Shown: piece after piece, positions 25,114-33,421 of the stretch
Position numbering within the stretch: position 1 is the first letter of the stretch
How the letters are laid out: each line of letters starts with the position of its first letter
Assembly (NCBI GenBank): GCA_964242415.1
Contig: CAXTAT010000042.1
Span: 1-39,161, forward strand
Length of the DNA stretch: 39,161 nt
Reading direction: 5' to 3'
Source: DASWOJ01 sp964242415
Lineage (GTDB): Bacteria; Pseudomonadota; Alphaproteobacteria; Acetobacterales; Acetobacteraceae
Notes under the pieces: model-generated
The model's database searches: none
Told to the model about the DNA's origin: nothing
What the model saw: only the letters and a program-made list of their open reading frames with translations
Program-made: the position numbers and the translations under genes

Positions 25114-26928
25114 ATGCCAATCTGTAAATCGCTGAGATCGCCAACGGGGGCAAAGGTTGTGGATACGCACCAGCATATGTTGAGCATCGAGGCGGAGCAC
25201 GACGCTTCCCGGCAACAAGCCATTGAAATAGCCCATCTCCGTGCGACCCTGAACGGCGTACAACTTGGTTTGCTGACCTTTGACGGCAGGCTTGATGTCA
25301 TGTTCATGAACGCGTGCTTTGCGGTCATGCTCGGGATCGAGCCATCTATGCCCGGCCGAGGCGGTTCGTTGATCGACGTGCTCACCCCATGCGGCGTGCT
25401 GGACCGGCCTACTGTGCTGTGCTTGCGTGACGCCTGCCTGGCCGTGGTGGCCGCCGGCAACGAGCAGCGCCCCACCGTCCTGACGCTGCCGGGAGCGGCG
25501 TCCCGTCGTTTCGCCGTGCAACTGCTCGGGCTGGCGGACGGCGCCTGGATGGCCTCGTTCGAGGAGGTCACAGCCCGGCTGGCCGCCGATGCGACCACCG
25601 CTGAAGGCATGATGAGCGACCCGCTGACCGGGCTGCCGAACCGGCAGTTGTTCCAGAAGCGCCTGGTAGCCGCGCTGGAACAGCCGGCGGAAGGGCCTGC
25701 CTCCCCCGGGACCGGGCCGGCCATCCTGCTGGTTGACCTCGACCGGTTCAAGGCCGTGAACGACACTCTGGGCCATCCTGTCGGTGACGGGCTGCTCCGC
25801 CTGGTTGCGAAGCGGCTGCGGTCAGCGCTTCGTCCTGCCGACCTGATCGCACGGCTGGGCGGTGACGAGTTCATCGTGCTGGTGTCGCCGCCGCCGGAGC
25901 CGGCGAGTCTGGCTGCCCTGGCACAGCGCATCGTGGACATGATCGGGCGCCCGTACCTGGTGGATGGCCACCAAGTGAACATCGGCGCCAGCGTCGGCGT
26001 GTCGCAGGCCCCAGGAGGCGGATGTGACGAGGCGCAGTTGATGCGCGCCGCCGACCTTGCGCTCTACCACGCCAAAAACTCGGGCCGAGGCACCGTCAGC
26101 TTCTTCCAGCCGGAGATGGACACCCGCGCGCTGGCCCGGCGGACGCTGGAGATCGACTTGCGCAAGGCGCTAGCCCTGCAGCAGTTCGAGCTATTCTACC
26201 AGCCGCAGATCGACCTGGAAGCGGACAAGGTGGTCGGCTTCGAGGCGCTGCTGCGCTGGCGGCATCCGGAACGCGGCCTAGTTTCCCCCGCGGACTTCAT
26301 CCCCCTGGCCGAGGAGATCGGCCTGATCGTCCAGCTTGGCGAATGGGTGTTGCAGGAGGCCTGCTGCGAAGCGGCGGGCTGGCCCGCGGAGGTTTCCGTT
26401 GCGGTGAACGTGTCTCCGCACCAGTTCGCCGACCCGGCCCGCCTGCTGAACACGGTGAGCCGGTCGCTGGCGTACGCCGGGCTGCCGGGGCGGCGGTTGG
26501 AGATCGAGATCACCGAAAGCGTGCTGCTGCGCAACGAGGCTGTGGTGTTGCAGGCGCTGCACCGCCTGCGCGCGATGGAGGTGCGGGTGGCGATGGACGA
26601 CTTCGGCACCGGCTACTCCTCGCTCAGCCAGTTGCACAGCTTCCCATTCGACAAGATCAAGATCGACCGATCCTTCGTGACGGACCGCGGCGACACCGCC
26701 GGGCAGAACGCAATCATCCGCGCCATCACGGCATTGGGGGTCAGCCTGGGCATGGCCACCATCGCCGAGGGCGTCGAGACTGCGGACCAGCTCAACCGCA
26801 TCCGCACCGAGGGCTGCACGTCGGTGCAGGGCTACTTGTACAGCCGGCCGGTGCCTGCGGACCAAGTGGCCGGGCTGATCCAGACGTGCAGCAACCGGCT
26901 AGCACCCACCCCAACCCTCGACGCATGA
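25114..26928 (+). CDS. PAS-GGDEF-EAL cyclic-di-GMP turnover protein
   Basis: A 604-residue cytosolic protein. A PAS-like sensor (about 40-155) has GVQLGLLTFDGRLDVMFMN. The GGDEF domain has an intact LGGDEF at 249-253 and an inhibitory RxxD (RPAD, 240-243) five residues before it, as in product-inhibited diguanylate cyclases. The EAL domain has FEALLRW (377-379), VNVSPHQF, EITES, MDDFGTGYSSL, KIDRSF, EGVET and QGYLYSRPV, so the metal and catalytic residues of an active phosphodiesterase all look present. Both activities are thus possible. A BLUF protein begins 16 bases downstream, suggesting light control. The start is uncertain: ATG 25114 has only a weak ribosome-binding site, and a later ATG at residue 22 is possible. 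Confidence 0.93.
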   Translation: MPICKSLRSPTGAKVVDTHQHMLSIEAEHDASRQQAIEIAHLRATLNGVQLGLLTFDGRLDVMFMNACFAVMLGIEPSMPGRGGSLIDVLTPCGVLDRPTVLCLRDACLAVVAAGNEQRPTVLTLPGAASRRFAVQLLGLADGAWMASFEEVTARLAADATTAEGMMSDPLTGLPNRQLFQKRLVAALEQPAEGPASPGTGPAILLVDLDRFKAVNDTLGHPVGDGLLRLVAKRLRSALRPADLIARLGGDEFIVLVSPPPEPASLAALAQRIVDMIGRPYLVDGHQVNIGASVGVSQAPGGGCDEAQLMRAADLALYHAKNSGRGTVSFFQPEMDTRALARRTLEIDLRKALALQQFELFYQPQIDLEADKVVGFEALLRWRHPERGLVSPADFIPLAEEIGLIVQLGEWVLQEACCEAAGWPAEVSVAVNVSPHQFADPARLLNTVSRSLAYAGLPGRRLEIEITESVLLRNEAVVLQALHRLRAMEVRVAMDDFGTGYSSLSQLHSFPFDKIKIDRSFVTDRGDTAGQNAIIRAITALGVSLGMATIAEGVETADQLNRIRTEGCTSVQGYLYSRPVPADQVAGLIQTCSNRLAPTPTLDA

Positions 26929-26944
26929 AACGGGAACATCAGCG

Positions 26945-27451
26945 ATGACCAGACTTTACCGCGTGCTCTATTGCAGCCGGAACCGCATCCCAGGCGATGC
27001 CGACAGCGTGACTGCCCAGATCAACACCATCCTCGCAGTGTCCCGCGAGAACAATGCCCGGGAAGACATCACCGGCGGGTTGCTGTTCAGCACGGGCTGC
27101 TTCGCCCAGGTGCTTGAGGGGCGGTCCGCGGCGGTCGAGGCGACGTTCGAACGCATCCAGTGCGATGACCGCCACAACGACGTGATCATGCTGGAAGCTG
27201 GGCCGATCACCGAGCGGGCTTTTCCGGATTGGTCGATGGCCTTCACTGGCAATGATGCCCAAGCCAGCGTGCTGGCGGCTGGCACCCTGGCCGGCGCCTT
27301 CTCCGGTCAGTCCGGCGTCGGGTCCAAGGTGCTTGATGTGCTCAAGACGGTGATCGTGCGGGAGACGCGGTGGCTGGCAGCCCGTCCGGAACAGATGCCG
27401 GATTTCACTATGGGCCGCGGGGAGCATGGTCGCCACGCTCCCACCGGCTGA
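26945..27451 (+). CDS. Short BLUF-domain blue-light photoreceptor
   Basis: A 168-residue protein whose first 100 residues are a BLUF domain binding flavin. Key photocycle residues align with AppA: Tyr9 (VLYCS), Asn37 (NNAREDITG), Gln55 (FAQVLEG), and Trp96/Met98 (DWSM). IQCDDRHNDV is also typical. A C-terminal extension of about 65 residues has a likely helical pair (about 105-145), as in PixD/Slr1694-type short BLUF proteins that signal through a partner. It starts 16 bases after the GGDEF-EAL gene on the same strand, so the partner is probably that protein; BlrP1 carries the same two functions in one chain. This is inference. Confidence 0.93.
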   Translation: MTRLYRVLYCSRNRIPGDADSVTAQINTILAVSRENNAREDITGGLLFSTGCFAQVLEGRSAAVEATFERIQCDDRHNDVIMLEAGPITERAFPDWSMAFTGNDAQASVLAAGTLAGAFSGQSGVGSKVLDVLKTVIVRETRWLAARPEQMPDFTMGRGEHGRHAPTG

Positions 27452-27520
27452 CCAAACCCGCTGGCCTCCGAATCAGCGCCATGGATGGATGCTATCCTAT
27501 CCGTCCTGGCCTGACCTCAT

Positions 27521-29056
27521 TCAGCCGGTGGCCGGCGCGGCACGCACGGACGACCGCAGCGCCCACGCCCCGCGCAGCAGCCGCGCCCCCCCGGGCATCA
27601 TCATCAATGCCGCACCGAAGGCCGCATACGCCGTCGCCGCGCCGAGCAGGAACTGCGCCCACGGCGGGATGCCATGCAGCTGCATCTCCCGCTCCGCAAG
27701 CCGCACCGCCAACGCAGCGATTGCGGCGGCCCCAGCCAGCGGTGCACACGCCCCTGCCGCGTCCGCCAGCGCCACCGGCCCGCGTCGCGTCGCACCCCAC
27801 AGCGGCACACCGTGCACCAGCAGACCGAATGCCGCATAGGCCTGCGCCACCCCCACCACGCCCCACGGCAGGCCGCACAACAGGGCGGTAATTGACAGTG
27901 CGGTCCGGGCAACGGCATAGCCGGTCTGCTCGCCCCCCCGGCCCTGGCTCACGAACAGCCAGGAAGCGGAGATGCTGAGCGGCGCGAACCCGGTCGCCAC
28001 CGCCAGCCAAGCGACAATCGGCGCGGCCTCCGCCCAGGCGGGGCCGAGCAGGAACGGCACCACCGTCCCGGCCGCCACCGCCGTGAATGCCACCGCCGGC
28101 AAGGTCGCCAGCAGCAGCGCCTGCAGCATCTGCAGGTAGGCATGGCGATACCGGTCCGGCGCGTTCTGCAGACGGGACAACAGCGATACCGCGACCCGGG
28201 CGATCGGGATGCTGAGGGTCCAGATCGGCGCGGCCACCAGCTTGTACGCCCGGTCATACAGCCCGAGCGAGACGTTGCCGCGCAGCCGGCCAATTAGGAT
28301 GCTGTCCAGGTTGGAACCGGCGAAGCTGACCAGGTTGAACGCCGTCATGTGCCCGCCGAAGCGCAGCAGCGCCATAACGCCAGGGTCCCAGCGCGGGGCC
28401 GACGGCCGCCAGCCGGATAGAGTCCAGGCGAACACCAGGATGGCAATGCCGTTCGCCGCCTGCATCAGCACCAGCGACCAGTAGCCCATGCCGGCCCAGG
28501 CCGCGCCGATCCCCACCACGGCCGCCGCCACGCTGCAGCCGATGTCCAGCACTGCCAGCGGCACGAACCGCATGTTGCGGTTCATCACCGCGATGGGCTG
28601 CGACGCCATTCCGGCCAGCACCAGCAGCCCGGCCAGCGACATCGCAACCGGGGTCAGCCGCGGCTCGTGATAGAACGCCGCCGCCAGGGGCGCCATCGCG
28701 CACATCACCCCGGCCAGCACGGCGCCGATGCTGGTGTTGATCCAGAACAGCCCTGACAGCTCGGACTGGGTGATGCGCTCCCGCTGCACCGTCGCCTGGG
28801 TCAGCCCCAGCTCGGTGAAGATGGCGACAAAGCCGAGCAGCGGCCCGACCAGCGCCACCAGCCCGACCTCACCGGGCAGCAGCAGCCGGGCCAGCGCGAT
28901 CTGCGAGCCGAACTGCAGCACGATCCGGATGCCTTGCGACACCATCGTCGCCGCGGCGCCTCGGACCGAGCGCTGCTTCAGCGTCGCGGCATCGGACGCA
29001 ACCTCCTGCTCAAGCCGTTGGTCGGACTCGCGTCCCAATGACACCTGGTCGGCCAT
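27521..29056 (-). CDS. Wzx-like polysaccharide flippase (MOP superfamily)
   Basis: A 511-residue protein with about 12-14 membrane segments. Family motifs include the N-terminal ATMVSQGIRIVLQFGSQIALARLLLPGEVGLVALVGPL region, LGLTQATVQR, and MASQPIAVMNRNMRF. These match the polysaccharide-synthesis/WzxC branch that moves lipid-linked repeat units to the periplasmic face. Start chosen at ATG 29056, seven bases after the transglycosylase stop; the open frame further upstream overlaps that gene. It is the last gene of the leftward ExeA/OmpA/Sel1/transglycosylase operon. That position ties those envelope proteins to polysaccharide export. Confidence 0.92.
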   Translation of the reverse strand: MADQVSLGRESDQRLEQEVASDAATLKQRSVRGAAATMVSQGIRIVLQFGSQIALARLLLPGEVGLVALVGPLLGFVAIFTELGLTQATVQRERITQSELSGLFWINTSIGAVLAGVMCAMAPLAAAFYHEPRLTPVAMSLAGLLVLAGMASQPIAVMNRNMRFVPLAVLDIGCSVAAAVVGIGAAWAGMGYWSLVLMQAANGIAILVFAWTLSGWRPSAPRWDPGVMALLRFGGHMTAFNLVSFAGSNLDSILIGRLRGNVSLGLYDRAYKLVAAPIWTLSIPIARVAVSLLSRLQNAPDRYRHAYLQMLQALLLATLPAVAFTAVAAGTVVPFLLGPAWAEAAPIVAWLAVATGFAPLSISASWLFVSQGRGGEQTGYAVARTALSITALLCGLPWGVVGVAQAYAAFGLLVHGVPLWGATRRGPVALADAAGACAPLAGAAAIAALAVRLAEREMQLHGIPPWAQFLLGAATAYAAFGAALMMMPGGARLLRGAWALRSSVRAAPATG

Positions 29057-29063
29057 GTCTGGC

Positions 29064-29873
29064 TCAGTTGCTAACTGCGCCGAGGCGCGCGAGGCTAGCC
29101 AGGCGGATATGGCTGCGCGGGGCGGCGGTGGCGGTATGGGTGACCTTGGGCGCTGTAGGGACCAGGCCCATCCGCACCCAGGCCGCGTGGTCCGATGCGT
29201 TCTCCGCCAGTTGGGCGCGGAATGCCGGGGTGTAGTGGCCCTGCGGATCGATGGCAGGCTTGGCGGTGACCATGGCGAGGACGCCGCCATAGCGGGCACC
29301 GCCGGCCCAGCCCAGCAGCACCCGGCGCTGGTAGTCTTCCCGCAGGCCCGGCGTCGCCGAGTGGTAGGACGCGGCAGCCTCCGGCCACGATCCCGCCTGC
29401 TGGAACAGCCGGGTCAGGAAGCCCGCCGCATAGGCCGCATTGGCCCTTGGGTCGAACGCCTGATCGAGGGTGGCAAAGGCGTCGGGATGGTGCATCAGGT
29501 TGACCTGCATGCACCCGACGTCGATGGAGCGGATGCCAGTGGAGCGTGCAGCCTCGACAGCGGCGACGGCCTCCTCCTTGGTTTGGAAGAAGAAGCCGGC
29601 CCCGGCGACGTTGATGGTCCACGGCCAGGGCGCCGGACGGCTAGTGCGCGGGTCGGTCCGCCCGCTCTCGACCATCGCAATGGCGCCGAGCAGGCCCGGC
29701 GGCAGGTGGCTGGCCCCCTCGGCAGCCTGAATGGCGGTGAGGCAGCCATTCGGGTCCGCCGGGGGCGTCGAAGCCCGGGCCGGGGCGCCCAAGACCCGGC
29801 TCGGAACGCCCGAAGCCCAGGCCGGCGCAGCATGCAGCGCCACCGCGGCAGCCAGCAGCAGGCGGGGGGTCAT
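29064..29873 (-). CDS. Periplasmic lytic transglycosylase (SLT-like)
   Basis: A 269-residue protein with a signal peptide (residues 1 to about 20, APAWAS). The goose-lysozyme/SLT fold shows catalytic Glu69 in AIAMVESGR, GCMQVNL (120-126) and AASYHSA (about 167-173), in the order typical of family 1 transglycosylases. It cleaves peptidoglycan strands with 1,6-anhydro formation, commonly to make room for envelope-spanning machines. It starts by an ATGA overlap with the Sel1 gene. Its presence in a flippase operon suggests it opens the wall for an exporter. Confidence 0.9.
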   Translation of the reverse strand: MTPRLLLAAAVALHAAPAWASGVPSRVLGAPARASTPPADPNGCLTAIQAAEGASHLPPGLLGAIAMVESGRTDPRTSRPAPWPWTINVAGAGFFFQTKEEAVAAVEAARSTGIRSIDVGCMQVNLMHHPDAFATLDQAFDPRANAAYAAGFLTRLFQQAGSWPEAAASYHSATPGLREDYQRRVLLGWAGGARYGGVLAMVTAKPAIDPQGHYTPAFRAQLAENASDHAAWVRMGLVPTAPKVTHTATAAPRSHIRLASLARLGAVSN

Positions 29874-30742
29874 GGCCGCGGCTCCAGGCGTTGCCAGGGC
29901 GCTATGGCATAGCGTGGCGTATCGGCCGCGACAGTCAGCACGCGCCACGCATAGCTGGCGTCCCCAGCGGGAAGCCGGACCTGCACGGCGGACTGGTCCA
30001 CGTATTGAGACAGCACCTCGTGCGGGCCATCCGGCTGCAGCGCCGCCAACTCGACGAAGAAGCGCACCCGGCTGGGCTGCGCCGGGGCGGTCCAGACCAG
30101 CACGGCGGAGCCGCCCGCAGCGAGCGCGCCGCCGTCCGCGGCGGCCGGCAACACCGGGAGCAGCGGCCGTTTAGAGGCGCCCCTCGACCGCGGTTCGTCG
30201 CGGCCCTCGGCGGCAGTGATGCCGTTGGCTGCTGCGGCGCGGAACCAGGCGACGGCAACGTCTCGATTACGGGGCACGCCATCTCCGGTATTGTAAAGCT
30301 GCGCGATGTTAAATTGGGCGCGGGGATGGCCGGCCGCAGCCGCCCTGGCATACCACAGCGCCGCCAGGTCCGCACGCCGCGGGCCGCCGCACCGTCCGCT
30401 ATCATGCATGACGGCCGTGTTGAAGGCCGCGAGTATGTGGCCGGAGCTTCCGGCGCGGCTGTACCAAGCGCAGGCCGCCGCGGAGTTCGCCGGCACGCCC
30501 TGGCCCAGGTCATAGGCGATGCCCAGCCCGAACTGCGCGCTGGCGTCGCCGTTGTCCGCCTCCGGCTGCCACAACCGTACGGCGTCGGTGAAGCGTTCGC
30601 TGTCGTAGGCCACCCAGCCGTCGTCGGCGCTGGCCATGGCCGGGCTGATGCCAGCCAGCCCGGCCAGCGCGGCACCGCCGAACCAGGCCCGCACCCGGGC
30701 ACGCACCGCCCGAGGTTTGGGTCCCACCGTGGCTACCGCCAC
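29870..30742 (-). CDS. Secreted Sel1-repeat protein
   Basis: A 290-residue protein with a signal-like N-terminus (hydrophobic GGAALAGLAGISPAMAS, about 21-38). About three Sel1-like helical repeats follow (about 65-175): ASAQFGLGIAYDLGQGVP, AFNTAVMHDSGRCGG and AQFNIAQLYNTGDGVPRN. The C-terminal beta-rich region of about 100 residues (SAVLVWTAPAQPSRVRFFVEL, ASYAWRVLTV) looks like an Ig/Fn3-type domain. Sel1 proteins act as scaffolds in envelope complexes; alginate AlgK is a related example. The start is a GTG at 30742, overlapping the OmpA gene by 10 bases; a second GTG at 30727 lies after that stop and is an alternative. It may bridge the transglycosylase or an outer-membrane exporter. Confidence 0.83.
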   Translation of the reverse strand: MAVATVGPKPRAVRARVRAWFGGAALAGLAGISPAMASADDGWVAYDSERFTDAVRLWQPEADNGDASAQFGLGIAYDLGQGVPANSAAACAWYSRAGSSGHILAAFNTAVMHDSGRCGGPRRADLAALWYARAAAAGHPRAQFNIAQLYNTGDGVPRNRDVAVAWFRAAAANGITAAEGRDEPRSRGASKRPLLPVLPAAADGGALAAGGSAVLVWTAPAQPSRVRFFVELAALQPDGPHEVLSQYVDQSAVQVRLPAGDASYAWRVLTVAADTPRYAIAPWQRLEPRP

Positions 30743-31170
30743 CGGATCTCCACACGGCGGTTCTGCGCTTCCGCGACGCCGGGCGGCGACGGGATCGCCG
30801 GCTCAGTCTCACCCTTGGCCAGTAGCTGGAAGCGCTCGGCCGGGATGCCGCGGGACACCAGGCCGTGCAGGACGGCGGCCGTCCGTGCCTGCGAAATGCG
30901 CAGGTTTGCCTCCGGCGAGCCGACCGCGTCAGTGCCGCCGGTCAGCACCATGATGATCGGGTGGCCGTCGCGATACAGGCGCGCGGCCTGGTCGAGCACC
31001 GCGGAGTCACCGGACCGGACCGCCGAGCTGCCGGGGCCGAAGTACAGCACGAGCGACTTCGGCGCACCACCCTGGGCGTCTTGCTCTGGGTTGGCTTGCC
31101 CGGCCACGGGCGCCGCGCTGGCAAGCAGGGCGAGCAAGCCCGCGACCGAATACGAAAGGCGATGGATCAT
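30733..31170 (-). CDS. OmpA-like peptidoglycan-binding protein
   Basis: A 145-residue protein with a signal peptide (LLALLASAAPVAGQA) and a single OmpA-like domain. LVLYFGPGSSAV is the first strand, the LTGGTD...NLRISQARTAAV helix follows, and QNRRVEIRWR ends the protein, giving the Asp and Arg that contact diaminopimelate. It has no beta-barrel or lipobox, so it is a soluble periplasmic wall-binding protein. Its ATG overlaps the stop of the ExeA-like gene (ATGA, 31167-31170). It probably fixes the complex to peptidoglycan. Confidence 0.88.
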   Translation of the reverse strand: MIHRLSYSVAGLLALLASAAPVAGQANPEQDAQGGAPKSLVLYFGPGSSAVRSGDSAVLDQAARLYRDGHPIIMVLTGGTDAVGSPEANLRISQARTAAVLHGLVSRGIPAERFQLLAKGETEPAIPSPPGVAEAQNRRVEIRWR

Positions 31171-33047
31171 CTTTTGCTTCCCGCTGACTGAGGATTGACG
31201 ACAAATCGTCCGGTGCCAGCCGAGGTCAATGCCACGCGGATGGCGCCGGGCCGCGGTTCAGCGCCTGGGCGGACCTGGATGGCTTCAACGCCGATGGCGT
31301 ATGCCAACGCCGCAGCAGCCGGCGCGTCCTCGGCAAAGACGTACGATACCGTGGGTTCGCCGCGCACTGCGCCCGGTTCGGGTGGCGGCACCTGATAACC
31401 GCGCCGGCCCAGCTCCTTCGCCAAGCTGGCCGCTTGCGCACCGGCATCCCCGTCGGCATCGTCGTAGTAGATGGCGACATGGAGCGGCAGCGCCGTCGGA
31501 AGCGGCAGTGCCTGGACCGCCGGCCGGACCCACCTCGCCGGCGGCGTCAGGCCCGGCACCGCCAGCATACCAGGGGCCGCCGGCATCACCGGCTCCGATG
31601 CAGCCGCCGGTGCAGCGGAGGGAGGTTCGGGAAGGGCCGGCGCCGGCGTGGCCAGGGCTTGCTGCGATGGAGCAGCCGGCGTTGCGGCGGTAGGCGGTGC
31701 CACGACGTCCGGCAGGGGCTGGTTCCGCACGGCAGGGTCGGGCGCCATGGTCGCGACCGGCGCGGCTGGCGGCGGGACAGGCTGCCCTGACGAAGGTTGC
31801 GGCGGGCGCGGCACCGGTTGAGCGTCGGCACCTGCCCGGGGCGCGGACGGCCGTGCCGGCGCGGCGGCTGGCACGGCGTCCATCGGCGCCACGGCTGCAC
31901 GCGGCGTTGCAGGAACGGAGGGGCCGGGCAGCAGGGCCGGGCGCGGGTCCACTGCCGCTAGGGAGGTCGGCGGCCGCCCCGCAGCAGGCCCGGTCAGGGA
32001 CAGTAGCAACGGCAACACATGGGGGATCAACAGCCAGCCAGCCCCTGCTCCAGCGCCCAGCGCACCCAGCGAAAGCGCCGCCATCGCCCAGCCGCCAAGC
32101 CGGCGCTGGGGTGGAGCCAGCAGCATCGTCGCGGGCGAGGCAAGAACAGGCTGGACCGGCCAGGGTTGACCAGGCGTTGGCAGAGCGGGCGTTGGCAGAG
32201 CGGGCGCTGGCAGAACGGGCGCTGGCAGAACGGGCGCTGGCAGCGGGCGCGCCGGGGGGGCGGGTGACGGCCGGGGAAGCGCTGAGACAATCGGGCCATC
32301 GTCGTCGCCGTCCGCGTCATCGTCGCCAGGCTCGGTCCCGGTCTGGATCAGCGCCGCCTGCTCGACATGCGCCGGGGTCACCTGCGGGGCATCGGCCAGG
32401 CGCGCCACAAAGACCGACAGCCCGGCCAGCATCTGCAGGTTGCGCGGCACGCCATTCGACCGCTGGACGAGCTGCATCAAGGCGGCTGGCTGGATCAGCT
32501 CCGCCGACCGTTCGGCCGCGGCGAGCTGCACCTCAAGGAATGCTGCCGCGTCGTCCGGCGTCAGCGGCCCGAGCGTCACGAGGACCGCCGGAACGCCCGC
32601 ATCCTGCAGCCGCTCCGCCAAATCCTGTCCGCCGGCCACCACCATGGGCCGCCCCTGCTGCGCCAGCGCCCGCAGCATCGACGCGGTCAGCCGGCCCGCG
32701 TCGTCGATCAGCACGACATCCGGCCGCCGGCTGCCCGGAACCGGCATCGGTTGGAACAGCGCAGCCACACCGCCCGCTGCCAGCACCCGTTCTGCCACAG
32801 CGTGCAACAGCAGCGTCTTGCCGCTCCCTGGTGCGCCGATTACTGCGATCAGGCCGGGCTTGCCGAAATTTTCCTCAATCTCCGCCAACGCAGCTTGCCA
32901 GGCTCGGTGCGCCACGGCCTGATCCGGGCGCGGTGCGGCTGGGAACAGCGGATAACTTGCGCCATCCGGCATCTCGGCGGGCTTGGGCGCCGGCAGGGGC
33001 GGAATAGATGATAAGGACACCCGCTCAATGTATCTGATTTTTGACAA
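31167..33047 (-). CDS. ExeA/GspA-like ATPase with membrane anchor and periplasmic C-terminal domain
   Basis: A 626-residue multi-domain protein. The N-terminal AAA ATPase has Walker A GAPGSGKT (71-78), Walker B VVLIDDAGRL (111-120), and NGVPRNLQMLA near 198-208, as in GspA/ExeA. A Pro/Ala-rich linker (about 255-310) includes a 15-bp-repeat segment. One membrane segment follows (about 319-352), then a second Pro-rich linker of about 170 residues. The C-terminal alpha/beta domain (about 535-615; HVAIYYDDADGDAGAQAASLAKEL) resembles LytR-C or SPOR domains. This layout couples cytosolic ATP hydrolysis to the periplasm, as GspA does for secretin assembly. The start is TTG with GGGGAG five bases upstream, a strong site. 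It heads the five-gene operon. Confidence 0.87.
   Translation of the reverse strand: MSKIRYIERVSLSSIPPLPAPKPAEMPDGASYPLFPAAPRPDQAVAHRAWQAALAEIEENFGKPGLIAVIGAPGSGKTLLLHAVAERVLAAGGVAALFQPMPVPGSRRPDVVLIDDAGRLTASMLRALAQQGRPMVVAGGQDLAERLQDAGVPAVLVTLGPLTPDDAAAFLEVQLAAAERSAELIQPAALMQLVQRSNGVPRNLQMLAGLSVFVARLADAPQVTPAHVEQAALIQTGTEPGDDDADGDDDGPIVSALPRPSPAPPARPLPAPVLPAPVLPAPALPTPALPTPGQPWPVQPVLASPATMLLAPPQRRLGGWAMAALSLGALGAGAGAGWLLIPHVLPLLLSLTGPAAGRPPTSLAAVDPRPALLPGPSVPATPRAAVAPMDAVPAAAPARPSAPRAGADAQPVPRPPQPSSGQPVPPPAAPVATMAPDPAVRNQPLPDVVAPPTAATPAAPSQQALATPAPALPEPPSAAPAAASEPVMPAAPGMLAVPGLTPPARWVRPAVQALPLPTALPLHVAIYYDDADGDAGAQAASLAKELGRRGYQVPPPEPGAVRGEPTVSYVFAEDAPAAAALAYAIGVEAIQVRPGAEPRPGAIRVALTSAGTGRFVVNPQSAGSKR
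32174..32243 (-). repeat. 15-bp minisatellite in the ExeA-like gene
   Basis: Four complete 15-bp units (gcgttggcagagcgg or gcgctggcagaacgg; starts at 32174, 32189, 32204, 32219) and a partial fifth. They encode a (PAP-VL/TPALP) linker just before the membrane segment. Neighbouring pairs are identical, a sign of recent slippage. Confidence 0.88.
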
Positions 33048-33224
33048 AATTACTCCCCAGCAACGTCCATCCAGGAGACAATTTCAGTTGAGCTTGTACG
33101 GATTGGGACATCGTTGAGTCTCAAACCTGTTCGCCATCGCATCGGTTGAGCGTCTGACTCCAACCCAGGCGTGCAGGGGTCTGCTGCCACAGCCGTCGCC
33201 CCCGGCCCGATATGCGCGGACTTA

Positions 33225-33240
33225 GGCCAGCCGCGGAGCG
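33225..33240 (+). repeat. 16-bp direct repeat flanking the glycosyltransferase cassette, left copy
   Basis: ggccagccgcggagcg, identical and in the same orientation to 36669-36684. The following bases also agree loosely (ttcgagc versus ctcaagc). It lies upstream of the three-gene cassette. Confidence 0.7.
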
Positions 33241-33337
33241 TTTCGAGCGGGCACACGCCCTGTTAGTGCGAGCCGCGCTTGGAGCAGACCCAAGGATGGA
33301 GCTAAGCAAGCCTTTGCAGGTTTGCGCACAGATGAGA

Positions 33338-33421
33338 ACCTCAGCAGGCTTGCGCGGCTTGGCATGAGCGCAGGCAGTCTGTGTGACAAGCCGCGCAAGC
33401 CTGCTTAGGTCAGCGCTCATG
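33338..33421. repeat. 24-bp inverted repeat with possible pseudoknot partner
   Basis: Arm 1 (33338-33361) and arm 2 (33387-33410) are reverse complements with one mismatch (c33342). The central 19 bases pair perfectly around a 25-base spacer. Within the spacer, catgagcgc (33363-33371) is the exact reverse complement of gcgctcatg just outside arm 2 (33413-33421), so an RNA copy could form an H-type pseudoknot. It lies between divergent operons, so it is not an ordinary terminator. It could be a regulatory RNA, an operator, or the remnant of a mobile palindromic element. Confidence 0.75.

Noticed and set aside
33301..33421. Rho-independent terminator at the 33.34 kb inverted repeat
   Set aside because: It lies between divergent genes, has a 25-base loop and no T-run.
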